From NCBI RefSeq assembly GCF_013705725.1, contig NZ_CP055481.1, positions 992,001 through 1,056,000 of the forward strand: 64,000 bases of DNA, in the 5' to 3' direction. Below, one piece after another: positions 26,124 to 34,592 of the stretch; within the stretch, counting starts at the first letter, position 1, and every line of letters begins with the position of its first letter. The stretch comes from Klebsiella sp. RHBSTW-00484 (GTDB lineage Bacteria; Pseudomonadota; Gammaproteobacteria; Enterobacterales; Enterobacteriaceae). The notes beneath the pieces are model-generated. The model made no database searches. It was given only the letters and a program-made list of their open reading frames with translations, and was not told the DNA's origin. The translations under genes were made by a program, and so were the position numbers.

Positions 26124-29100
26124 ATGGCTTATACCTATTTCGAAGCGGTTGAACAGTTAAAAATATTGCTGCGTGACGGAAAGGAAAGCGTCGCGGCTCT
26201 TGAAAAACTGATTGCCGACACGTCAGCCAGGGCCCTACAGGCGGGTCCGGATAGTATATATCTGCTTTACAGTGGAAATACTGATGATATTAAATTATTG
26301 AAGACGGCTACCGATATAAGCAATAAAAAAAGAAATGTTCTGGTAATCGCTGATACGCATGTAGGAATGCTTCTTGAGAATGAACTTTTTAAGAGAGTAT
26401 ATTTTTTAGCCCGACGGGATGAATACAGAGCAAATATCCCCGGTTTTAAAGATTTATCCCAGGGTGAACAGTATGATATTTTAAACAGAGATCACGAATT
26501 AGCCATAAGCGGAAATGATGCTTCAGGAAAAAGAATCGCCAGCGATTCCATATGGGATCAAGTATCTAAACGCTATGTCGAAGAAGCCTCCGGCAGTTTC
26601 CGCATTCTCGCCACAGATGCCTCAGAATTTAGTATTTTCTATCAAACTGAACTCCCCGCTCTTCTTAAAAATCCGAACGTCACCTTTATAGAAGGTATCC
26701 CCCGTGAGGCACTGGAAAAAAAGGGTCTTAACGAAGCGTTTGAACATATACAAAATACGGCGCGACTACATATGTTCGGTTCGGATGTCGCCAAAGGTAA
26801 TATTAACGACTGGCTTGACTATAACACTGAAACTTATGAAACGCCTGACAATATTGATAATCTCAAACGAAACCTGGCGGGAATAAGCGATGAAGAACGG
26901 AGCAGCTTTAAAAAGACGGCTGATTTTCTCGCGGAAACAGGGACTAAGCTGGCTAAACATGCGCCTCTGGCGGGTAAACTGCTATTAGGAACATCGCTCG
27001 CGATGGCAGCGGCCGAGTCGTCTGCGGCGATGGAGCGTGGCGATAAAGATGAAGCGCTGGCGGTTTGGCTCGAATTTGCCGCGAAAGAGTTTGGCAGCGA
27101 AGCCATCGGTATTCTTGCTGGTGTCGCCAGTGGCGCGTTGGCTTCTGCCGCAGGCGCTCCGGCCGCTGTAATTGCTGCGGTTGGTCTGGGTGCGGCTGTT
27201 CTGGGTGGGTATATTACCGAAGAGACGGTCGACCAGTACGCTGATTTAATCCGCGACCGGGATGCCAACGGAATCATGGACATTCTGGATCGCATGAAAA
27301 ATCTGTATTACGGCGTTAATGGGCAGGTTCCCGATCGTCTGCCGCCAGGGTTCACGGCTGAACATCGCTATACGCTGGATACGCGCTCCAGCGCGGCAGC
27401 AATGGCGGAGCTGGCAAAAAACAGCCTGGCATACCGTTATGCATTGATTAACCTCAACCCCTTCGTGATTACCGATTTCGACTATCAAGCTTATGCATCC
27501 GATCCTGGATATCAGTATGACAGCTATTCACAGCAGTACTGGCAGGATCGGGCGCAAATGGCGTACTGGCGCATTCAGTATCAGCGGCAAGGACTGGATG
27601 TCGGTGATGAATTAAATACTTCTGCTGTGAATGGAAACTATGATTTTGTCGATATGAGTACACCGCTCGCCGGCAGTGATTATATGCAGTTAAGTATTGA
27701 TGGATCAGGTATTTCCGCAAATGACCGGCAAATAATATTCGGCAGTCATAAAGGCGAGAAAATTACCGGTGGAGGAGACAAAGATCGCCTGTATGGCGGC
27801 GGCGGAAATGATGTACTGACGGGGGGCGACGGAGAAGACTATATCGAGGGGGGCGAGGGAAATGATGTTTTATTTGGTGGCAGCCGGGAAGATGTTGGAG
27901 ACGGTGCTGCCGATACCCTCTATGGTGGTGAAGGCTTTAACTCTTTCGTTGTCGATCAACACGATACCATTATTCTCTCAGCAGAAACCGATATAAACGG
28001 AGCGGTATTCCTCGCAAATGCAGACGGTGGTCAGGTGGAATTAAAAGAAGCCCGCCATGCAGAAGGCGACCCTGACGGAACCTACAGCGATTATGCCGGA
28101 AATAAATATACCTTTGCTGGCGACACCCTGGTTATTAACGGTGGGTTGCGGATCGCTGATTTTAAAAAATGGGCAAGAGCTGAGACCGACTCAGCCGGGA
28201 ATAAGGTCTGGTCAGCATTAGGTATTACCATCCGGTGTGATGATGAAGAGGAAAATGACGAGGAAGCCTCTTCAGGCACTGGAGAGGGGAAAGACAAAAC
28301 GCCGGATACCGGAGAGGCGGAAAACATAGATCCGGTGGCGATAGATTTAAATGGTAATGGCGTGGAAACCCTGCCCGGCAGGGGCGTTTATTTTGATTAT
28401 GGCGGTGACGGCGTCAGGGAACGGAGCGGCTGGGTGGCGGCTAGCGACGGTTTGCTGGCGCGGGATCTGAATGGTGATGGCAAAATCAATAACGGTCGAG
28501 AGCTGTTTGGCAACCATACGTTATTGCGGGATGGCAGCAGCGCCAGCAATGGTTTCCAGGCGCTGCAGGAACTGGACGATAATCAGGACGGCGTGCTGGA
28601 CAGCCGTGACAGGGCCTGGTCGTCGCTGAAAATCTGGCAGGATAAAAACAGCAACGGTCAAACGAATGACGGGGAACTCGTCACACTGGACGAGATCGGG
28701 ATAGAGGCGATTAACATTCGCTACGCCTCTTCTACCTATAAGGATGCCCAGGGCGAAGAGCACCGGCAGACCAGTACGGTCAGGTGGGCGGACGGCAGGA
28801 CAACGGACAGTGCGGACGTCTGGTTTAAGACAGATCAATCAGAGCGGGTTCACGTCAATGACGTTCCCCTTACAACCGATGTGATCCAGTTGCCGAACGC
28901 CCGAGGGTTTGGCAACGTAGCCGATCTACGTGAAGCAATGGCCCGGGACGATATATTAAAAGCACTGGTCACCGAATACATTGCGGAAACTGACAGTGGC
29001 CAAAAAGAAGCGCTGCTGGATCGGCTAATTTACCAATGGGCGGGAGTTCAGGATGTCTCAACAACTCAACTGTATTCCGTTACCGCGCAGCAGGTTGCCT

Positions 29101-32100
29101 TGCTTGAACAGCTTACCGCGTCCTCATATGAGCACTGGCTTCACGGTTCATATATCGCCTCGGAACCATCAACATTGTTGCTGAAAGAATTTCAGCAGTT
29201 CAGAAATTACACCAAAGCGCAGCTACAGGCGCAGACCGTTTTATATGAATACCTGAAAGACGTTGTTTTAACGGGATACAACTCAGGCGTAGCGGGAGTT
29301 GTGATTAGCCTGACAGCGGCGGAAGCACTGTTTACCTCACTCTACCAGGCTGGGAAATATAGCCTGCTCACTGAAGTCAGCACCGCGTTAATTAACCTGT
29401 CTGTCTATTCCGACTATAACCGGAACAAACTCGCGCAGCTTCGATATGAATTGGTTCAGCGCGAGCCGGAAATGGCCGATTATCTGGCAGACGATAAAAC
29501 GTTTCAGTATACCGAATCTTCAAATGAGGCTGAGCTTAATCCATCACCGGATAAAGCAGAAAACCAGGACGACTTTTTCACTGGCGGCGATGGCAATGAA
29601 TCTTTATTCGGCAATACCGAAGCTAATATTCTGAGCGGCGGAAAAGGAAGCGACTATCTGGTTGGCGGGGAGGGGGACGATACCTATCTGTTCAACGCTG
29701 GCGATGGTCAGGATGTGATTCACGAATACAGCGGTGATATTGAAGAGAGCTACTTTCTGAATGGCGGGGAAGAAGAAAGCCTCACCAGGGCGACGCTCGC
29801 AGGCCAGGATCGACTCCGATTGGGTGTGGGACTGTCGCCTGAGCAGACACTGCTTTGTAGGGACGGGGACGATCTAGTCATAACCTTCCGGGATAGCGAT
29901 GACCGCGTGACGGTAAAGAATTATTTCAAAGCTGACGAACATAAAGTTGAAACGCTGATGTTTGCCGACGGTACCGTCTGGAACCAGGCCGATGTAGAAA
30001 CCAAAGTGCTGATGGGGACAGAGGATGATCAAACTCTGGAAGCCTGGCGGGGAGGTAGCGAAATTCATGCCGCTGGTGGGGATGATACGCTTGAAGGCGA
30101 GCGGGGAGATGATGTGTTGTTTGGTGATGATGGAGATGACAGGCTGTATGGCGGCGGCGGCAACGATATTCTGTCCGGCGGTGCAGGGAACGACGCACTT
30201 TCCGGCGGCTATGGTAATGATACTTATCTGTTCAGTAAAGGTGACGGCAACGACCGTATTTACCGCAGCTATTCTGAGTGGGGAAAGCCAGAGGATCTTA
30301 GCCACGACATCCTGCGTTTTGCTGAAGGTATTCTGCCAGAAGAGATAGTGCTGCGACGGGATGGCGGTAACCTGATCGTCGCGCTCCGCGATGGCAGTGA
30401 CAGCATCCTCGTTGAGGACTACTTTGTTGACCCCCATTCTCTGCTCTCACAGATTATCTTTGCTGACGGTACCGTCTGGGATGCCCCGGAAATCAATGCT
30501 GCGACAAGGGTTGTAAAAGATGCCGCGCAAACTCTCTGCGCGACAGCAGACGGCGGTCTTCTTGAGGGGGGAGATAATGATGATTCCCTGAATGGTTCAT
30601 CCGGTGATGACGAACTCTATGGAAAGCATGGCAATGACTGGCTGAACGGTGGTGCGGGCAACGATATCCTGGCCGGTGGTGAAGGCAGTGATACCTATGT
30701 ATTCAACGCAGGCGATGGTCAGGATGTTATTGATGATCGAGGCTATGCCGATAAACGTGATAGAAATGTTTTGCGTTTTGGCGAAGGGCTGACGCCGGAA
30801 AATACCAGAGTTCAGCGTAGCGGCAGCGATCTCCTCATTACTTTTGAAGGCAGCAATGACAGCATCACAGTCAGAAACTGTTTTGAAACGACGGTATCTT
30901 CGCTGGACAGCCTTATTTTTGCCGATGGTTCTTCGTGGGATATTGCCACGATAAAAGCGCAGACGCTGGCCGGGACGGATGACGACGATAATTTGGTCGC
31001 TTATCAGGAAGGTAGTGTGATTCATGCTGGCGGTGGAAATGACTGGCTTGAGGGCGCAGAGGGGAACGACAGTCTCTCCGGTGGCGAAGGCGATGATTCG
31101 TTGTCAGGTGGGTATGGTAATGACACATTGGCCGGCGGCAAGGGAAACGACTGGCTTGAGGGCGGCGAGGGCAACGACACCTATATATTTAACGCCGGAG
31201 ACGGGCAGGATGTTATCTGCGAATTGCCCGCGTTCGATGGGGGGAACAATCGACTCTGCTTTGGCAGCGGGTTGCAGGCCGAAGCGGCCACGGTCACTCG
31301 CAGCGATGACTCGCTGATTATCGTTTTTCCGGACAGCGGTGACAGTATTACCCTGGATAGATACTTTCTTCAGTACTATCGCCCATATTTTCGAATCATT
31401 TTTGCGGATGGCTCTGAATGGGATTATGCCGCCGTTGAGGCATTGACTTTAAAAGGGCGCGACGATGCGCAGACGCTGGAAGCTTTTCAGAACGGCAGTG
31501 AAATTCATGCAGCCGGCGGAGATGACACTCTACAAGGGGCTGACGGCAACGATAAGTTATATGGCGATGATGGCGATGATGTCCTGGATGGCGGCTACGG
31601 TGACGATCTGCTGGTCGGCGGCGCGGGTAATGATGTTTTGTGTGGTGGAGACGGTAATGACACCTACTTGTTTAACGCGGGAGACGGCCAGGACGAAATC
31701 AACGGCGACTGGTATGACGGTGGAGTCGATACGCTGCGTTTTGGCGAAGGACTTTTGGAAAAAGATATAATTACCCGGCGCAACGGCGACCATCTGGTTA
31801 TCAGCTTCCGCGACAGCAACGACAGCGTGACGATAAATGACTATTTTGGTAAGACCCAGCCGGTAGGGCGTATTGTTTTCGCCGACGGTGCTGTTTGGGA
31901 CGATACAAACATACATAGCAAGATACTTCGTTATGCAAGATCCGACGAAGCACAATCGCTTTACGCTTATGACGAAGGCAGTGAAATTCACGCGGCGGGC
32001 GGTAATGACTCTCTGTACGGCGCCAACGGTAACGATGCGCTGTATGGGGATGATGGCGACGATAAAATATCGGGTGACAATGGAGACGACACATTATACG

Positions 32101-32810
32101 GCGGGAACGGTAATGATACGCTTTCTGGTGGAACCGGGGATGATTTGCTGGCCGGTGGTGCAGGCGACGATACTCTGAAAGGCGACGAGGGCAGAGATAC
32201 CCTGTATGGCGATGACGGCAAAGATACGCTGGCTGGCGGCGCTGGAAACGACTGGCTCAGCGGTGGCGCAGGTGATGACCATCTGGATGGCGGGAGTGGC
32301 AACGACCAACTGGCGGGAGGCGCAGGTAACGACGTTCTTAAAGGAGGATATGGTAGCGATAGCTATTTGTTCAATACCGGAGACGGCCAGGACACGATTA
32401 GCGAAGGCAGCAGCAGCCTCGGCGACAGCGATACCCTACGCTTTGGTGAAGGCATAACGGCGGAAAACGCCATCGTCCAGCGCAGCGGTGATGATTTACT
32501 CATCGGCTTGAAAGGTAGTGCGGACAGCGTAAGAGTGGCGAAATATTTCTCTTCGGCGCGGTATCAGGTTGAGCATATTGCCTTTGCTGACGGTACCGAC
32601 TGGCTGGTCCAGGATATCCTGAACCATACTGAGGATAATATCCCTTTACCCATGCTTCAGCCCGCAACAACTCCGGTTTCGCAGCAGCGGGTACGCGAGC
32701 AGATGGCGCTGTTTGTGGCGAATGATGAAGGCGACGATGACTGCGCGTTGAATATGGCGCCATCGCTCAGTACTTCTCGATCATCGGTCAATTCTTTGAT
32801 GGGTATGTAA
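26124..32810 (+). CDS. Large RTX protein with NADase-like N-terminal module and FrpC-type self-processing module
   Basis: 2228 residues, no N-terminal signal. Residues 1-190: module shared with the four orphan copies, with YSG (49-51), IADTHVGMLL (75-84), SIWDQVSKRYVEEASG (142-157) and IFYQTELPAL (171-180), an order resembling ADP-ribosyl cyclases; E176 and W144 are the candidate active-site residues. 270-365: Ala/Gly-rich hydrophobic region. 540-605: first short RTX block. 736-910: Asp-Pro followed by a calcium-binding domain like the FrpC/ApxIVA self-processing module. About 1150-2092: six RTX blocks (GGxGxDxLx nonapeptides), each followed by a haemolysin-type related domain (LLITF..S.DSI.V.NYF...FADG), repeating about every 160 residues. 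Such proteins leave through type I secretion with an uncleaved C-terminal signal; no exporter genes are in the window. Pore-forming, adhesin or effector-carrier roles are all possible. Confidence 0.88.
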   Translation: MAYTYFEAVEQLKILLRDGKESVAALEKLIADTSARALQAGPDSIYLLYSGNTDDIKLLKTATDISNKKRNVLVIADTHVGMLLENELFKRVYFLARRDEYRANIPGFKDLSQGEQYDILNRDHELAISGNDASGKRIASDSIWDQVSKRYVEEASGSFRILATDASEFSIFYQTELPALLKNPNVTFIEGIPREALEKKGLNEAFEHIQNTARLHMFGSDVAKGNINDWLDYNTETYETPDNIDNLKRNLAGISDEERSSFKKTADFLAETGTKLAKHAPLAGKLLLGTSLAMAAAESSAAMERGDKDEALAVWLEFAAKEFGSEAIGILAGVASGALASAAGAPAAVIAAVGLGAAVLGGYITEETVDQYADLIRDRDANGIMDILDRMKNLYYGVNGQVPDRLPPGFTAEHRYTLDTRSSAAAMAELAKNSLAYRYALINLNPFVITDFDYQAYASDPGYQYDSYSQQYWQDRAQMAYWRIQYQRQGLDVGDELNTSAVNGNYDFVDMSTPLAGSDYMQLSIDGSGISANDRQIIFGSHKGEKITGGGDKDRLYGGGGNDVLTGGDGEDYIEGGEGNDVLFGGSREDVGDGAADTLYGGEGFNSFVVDQHDTIILSAETDINGAVFLANADGGQVELKEARHAEGDPDGTYSDYAGNKYTFAGDTLVINGGLRIADFKKWARAETDSAGNKVWSALGITIRCDDEEENDEEASSGTGEGKDKTPDTGEAENIDPVAIDLNGNGVETLPGRGVYFDYGGDGVRERSGWVAASDGLLARDLNGDGKINNGRELFGNHTLLRDGSSASNGFQALQELDDNQDGVLDSRDRAWSSLKIWQDKNSNGQTNDGELVTLDEIGIEAINIRYASSTYKDAQGEEHRQTSTVRWADGRTTDSADVWFKTDQSERVHVNDVPLTTDVIQLPNARGFGNVADLREAMARDDILKALVTEYIAETDSGQKEALLDRLIYQWAGVQDVSTTQLYSVTAQQVALLEQLTASSYEHWLHGSYIASEPSTLLLKEFQQFRNYTKAQLQAQTVLYEYLKDVVLTGYNSGVAGVVISLTAAEALFTSLYQAGKYSLLTEVSTALINLSVYSDYNRNKLAQLRYELVQREPEMADYLADDKTFQYTESSNEAELNPSPDKAENQDDFFTGGDGNESLFGNTEANILSGGKGSDYLVGGEGDDTYLFNAGDGQDVIHEYSGDIEESYFLNGGEEESLTRATLAGQDRLRLGVGLSPEQTLLCRDGDDLVITFRDSDDRVTVKNYFKADEHKVETLMFADGTVWNQADVETKVLMGTEDDQTLEAWRGGSEIHAAGGDDTLEGERGDDVLFGDDGDDRLYGGGGNDILSGGAGNDALSGGYGNDTYLFSKGDGNDRIYRSYSEWGKPEDLSHDILRFAEGILPEEIVLRRDGGNLIVALRDGSDSILVEDYFVDPHSLLSQIIFADGTVWDAPEINAATRVVKDAAQTLCATADGGLLEGGDNDDSLNGSSGDDELYGKHGNDWLNGGAGNDILAGGEGSDTYVFNAGDGQDVIDDRGYADKRDRNVLRFGEGLTPENTRVQRSGSDLLITFEGSNDSITVRNCFETTVSSLDSLIFADGSSWDIATIKAQTLAGTDDDDNLVAYQEGSVIHAGGGNDWLEGAEGNDSLSGGEGDDSLSGGYGNDTLAGGKGNDWLEGGEGNDTYIFNAGDGQDVICELPAFDGGNNRLCFGSGLQAEAATVTRSDDSLIIVFPDSGDSITLDRYFLQYYRPYFRIIFADGSEWDYAAVEALTLKGRDDAQTLEAFQNGSEIHAAGGDDTLQGADGNDKLYGDDGDDVLDGGYGDDLLVGGAGNDVLCGGDGNDTYLFNAGDGQDEINGDWYDGGVDTLRFGEGLLEKDIITRRNGDHLVISFRDSNDSVTINDYFGKTQPVGRIVFADGAVWDDTNIHSKILRYARSDEAQSLYAYDEGSEIHAAGGNDSLYGANGNDALYGDDGDDKISGDNGDDTLYGGNGNDTLSGGTGDDLLAGGAGDDTLKGDEGRDTLYGDDGKDTLAGGAGNDWLSGGAGDDHLDGGSGNDQLAGGAGNDVLKGGYGSDSYLFNTGDGQDTISEGSSSLGDSDTLRFGEGITAENAIVQRSGDDLLIGLKGSADSVRVAKYFSSARYQVEHIAFADGTDWLVQDILNHTEDNIPLPMLQPATTPVSQQRVREQMALFVANDEGDDDCALNMAPSLSTSRSSVNSLMGM
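28329..28850 (+). other. Self-processing module region within the RTX gene
   Basis: Codes for Asp736-Pro737 and the following domain: IDPVAIDLNGNGVETL, GWVAASDGLLARDLNGDGKI, NNGRELFGNHTLL, ELDDNQDGVLD, IWQDKNSNGQTNDGEL. The order and spacing follow the Neisseria FrpC and Actinobacillus ApxIVA modules, in which calcium triggers cleavage of the Asp-Pro bond and the new aspartyl end can attach to a lysine. An acidic linker (DDEEENDEEASS) precedes it. Activity is inferred. Confidence 0.8.
29560..32400 (+). repeat. Six RTX blocks with a super-repeat of about 160 residues
   Basis: Blocks start near protein residues 1150, 1316, 1477, 1633, 1795 and 1955, each with several GGxGxDxLx nonapeptides followed by a conserved TY(L/I)FNAGDGQD-type end and an inter-block domain. 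The last block is about three times longer than the others. Internal duplication is clear at the protein level. Confidence 0.85.
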
Positions 32811-32838
32811 AAACCGTTGACCACGTCATTTAGTTAAC

Positions 32839-32871
32839 GCGGAGCTGACCAGCAGGCCGCTCCGCTTTTTT
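32839..32871 (+). terminator. Terminator after the RTX gene
   Basis: Stem GCGGAG/CTCCGC with a 15-base loop, followed by six T, 28 bases after the RTX stop. It separates the RTX unit from argO. Confidence 0.85.
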
Positions 32872-32979
32872 ACCTGTATTATTAGCTATTCTTATTGGCA
32901 ATTAAGATTATAAATTTCCGCTAATGCTCACTGCGCGCTATATTCCCGGCATTGACTCTTTCAGTGGAAATCACTCCCA

Positions 32980-33615
32980 ATGTTATCCTATTACTTTCAG
33001 GGCCTTGCCCTGGGAGCGGCAATGATTTTGCCTCTCGGCCCGCAAAATGCGTTTGTGATGAATCAGGGCATTCGCCGCCAGTACCATCTGATGATTGCGC
33101 TGCTATGCGCTATCAGCGATTTGCTGCTGATCTGCGCCGGTATATTTGGTGGTAGCGCGCTATTGATGCAGTCTCCGTGGCTGCTGGCGTTGGTAACCTG
33201 GGGCGGCGTGGCCTTTTTATTGTGGTACGGTTTCGGCGCGTTAAAAACGGCTTTTAGCAGCAATCTGGAACTGGCCAGTGCGGAAGTCATGAAGCAGGGA
33301 CGCTGGAAAATCATCGTCACGATGCTGGCGGTGACCTGGCTCAACCCGCACGTTTATCTTGATACTTTCGTGGTGCTCGGCAGCCTGGGCGGACAGTTAG
33401 CTATGGAGCCAAAGCGCTGGTTCGCGTTAGGCACCATCAGTGCTTCATTCTTATGGTTTTTTGGTCTGGCTCTGCTGGCTGCCTGGTTGGCCCCGCGTCT
33501 GCGCACGGCGAAGGCACAGCGCATTATTAACGTGCTGGTCGGCCTGGTGATGTGGGTGATTGCGCTACAGCTGGCGAAAGACGGCCTGGCGCATGTGCAG
33601 ATGCTGCTTAACTAA
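32980..33615 (+). CDS. argO: Arginine exporter ArgO
   Basis: Inner-membrane exporter of arginine and its toxic analogue canavanine, LysE/RhtB superfamily, 211 residues as in E. coli. The N-terminus carries the family signature [20 protein letters not shown], and about six hydrophobic segments follow. In E. coli it is activated by ArgP with arginine; argP lies about 7.5 kb further on. In E. coli argO directly follows mscS; here the IS4/RTX insert separates them. Confidence 0.96.
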   Translation: MLSYYFQGLALGAAMILPLGPQNAFVMNQGIRRQYHLMIALLCAISDLLLICAGIFGGSALLMQSPWLLALVTWGGVAFLLWYGFGALKTAFSSNLELASAEVMKQGRWKIIVTMLAVTWLNPHVYLDTFVVLGSLGGQLAMEPKRWFALGTISASFLWFFGLALLAAWLAPRLRTAKAQRIINVLVGLVMWVIALQLAKDGLAHVQMLLN

Positions 33616-33705
33616 GCCTTGTCCGATGGACTTTCCACGCGTACGCGCTAAGCTTGCAGGCATGCGTCTGTGTATGGACGACCAATGTAAGATGGAGAAA
33701 CGACA

Positions 33706-34473
33706 GTGAAGTTAAAAGTCATGGCCCTGGCGGCGGCACTCGGATTTAGCGCAATGGCGGTTCAGGCAAATGAATTGCCGAATGGTCCACATATTGTTAC
33801 TTCAGGAACCGCCAGCGTTGCTGCGGTTCCTGATATCGCAACCCTGGCGATTGAAGTCAACGTTTCCGCGAAAGACGCGGCATCGGCAAAGAAACAGGCC
33901 GATGAGCGCGTGGCTCAGTATCTTTCTTTCCTGGAAAAGAGCGGCATTGGAAAAAAAGATATTAACTCGGCCAACCTGCGCACCCAGCCTGATTATGATT
34001 ATCAGAATGGCAAAAGCATTCTCAAGGGTTACCGCGCGGTGCGTACCGTTGAGGTCACGCTGCGTCAGTTAGATAAGCTAAACGGCCTGTTGGATGGGGC
34101 GTTAAAAGCCGGTCTGAATGAAATTCGCTCCGTGTCGTTGGGCGTTGCGCAGCCGGACTCTTACAAAGACAAAGCGCGTAAAGCGGCGATTGATGATGCT
34201 ATTCATCAGGCGCAAGAGCTGGCGACAGGCTTCCACGGTAAACTGGGGCCAGTCTATAGCGTGCGTTATCATGTCTCTAACTATCAGCCAAGCCCGATGG
34301 TGCGGATGATGAAGGCCGATGCAGCACCGGTTTCTGCCCAGGAAACCTATGAGCAGGCGACGATTCAGTTTGATGACCAGGTTGATGTGGTGTTTGAACT
34401 GCAACCGACCCAGCCTACGCCAGCACCCGCTGCGCCAGCGAAACCCGCTGAAGAGCCAAAAGCGGCACAGTAA
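33706..34473 (+). CDS. yggE: Periplasmic SIMPL-domain protein YggE
   Basis: 255 residues with a cleavable signal peptide (MKLKVMALAAALGFSAMAVQA, then NELPNG) and a SIMPL (DUF541) domain covering most of the mature protein. E. coli YggE is linked to lowered oxidative stress, but the biochemical role is not known. The C-terminus is extended by a Pro/Ala-rich tail (QPTQPTPAPAAPAKPAEEPK), slightly longer than in E. coli (246 residues). It lies between argO and ygfI as in E. coli and ends in its own terminator. Confidence 0.94.
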   Translation: MKLKVMALAAALGFSAMAVQANELPNGPHIVTSGTASVAAVPDIATLAIEVNVSAKDAASAKKQADERVAQYLSFLEKSGIGKKDINSANLRTQPDYDYQNGKSILKGYRAVRTVEVTLRQLDKLNGLLDGALKAGLNEIRSVSLGVAQPDSYKDKARKAAIDDAIHQAQELATGFHGKLGPVYSVRYHVSNYQPSPMVRMMKADAAPVSAQETYEQATIQFDDQVDVVFELQPTQPTPAPAAPAKPAEEPKAAQ

Positions 34474-34480
34474 TTCGATT

Positions 34481-34506
34481 GCCCGGCATTCGTGCCGGGT
34501 TTTTTC
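34481..34506 (+). terminator. yggE terminator
   Basis: Stem CCCGGCA/TGCCGGG with a TTCG tetraloop and a run of six to seven T. Confidence 0.92.
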
Positions 34507-34592
34507 TGTGACCATCTGTAAAAATGGGAGCACGACAAAAGTCTTTCCCCTGATGAAGTGAGGATATATCCCTGTCCCTTGATGAGGTAAAC

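Noticed and set aside
31557..31991. Several open frames antisense to the RTX gene
   Set aside because: They arise from the GC-skewed repeat codons and carry no independent start signals or domains.
29560..32400. Regular short repeats resembling a CRISPR or satellite array
   Set aside because: They are in-frame GGxGxDxLx codons of one long gene, vary in DNA sequence and have no constant spacer lengths or cas genes.
17780..32979. Prophage or integrative element
   Set aside because: No integrase, structural phage genes, tRNA target or attachment repeats are visible; only IS4 and IS1 are mobile.
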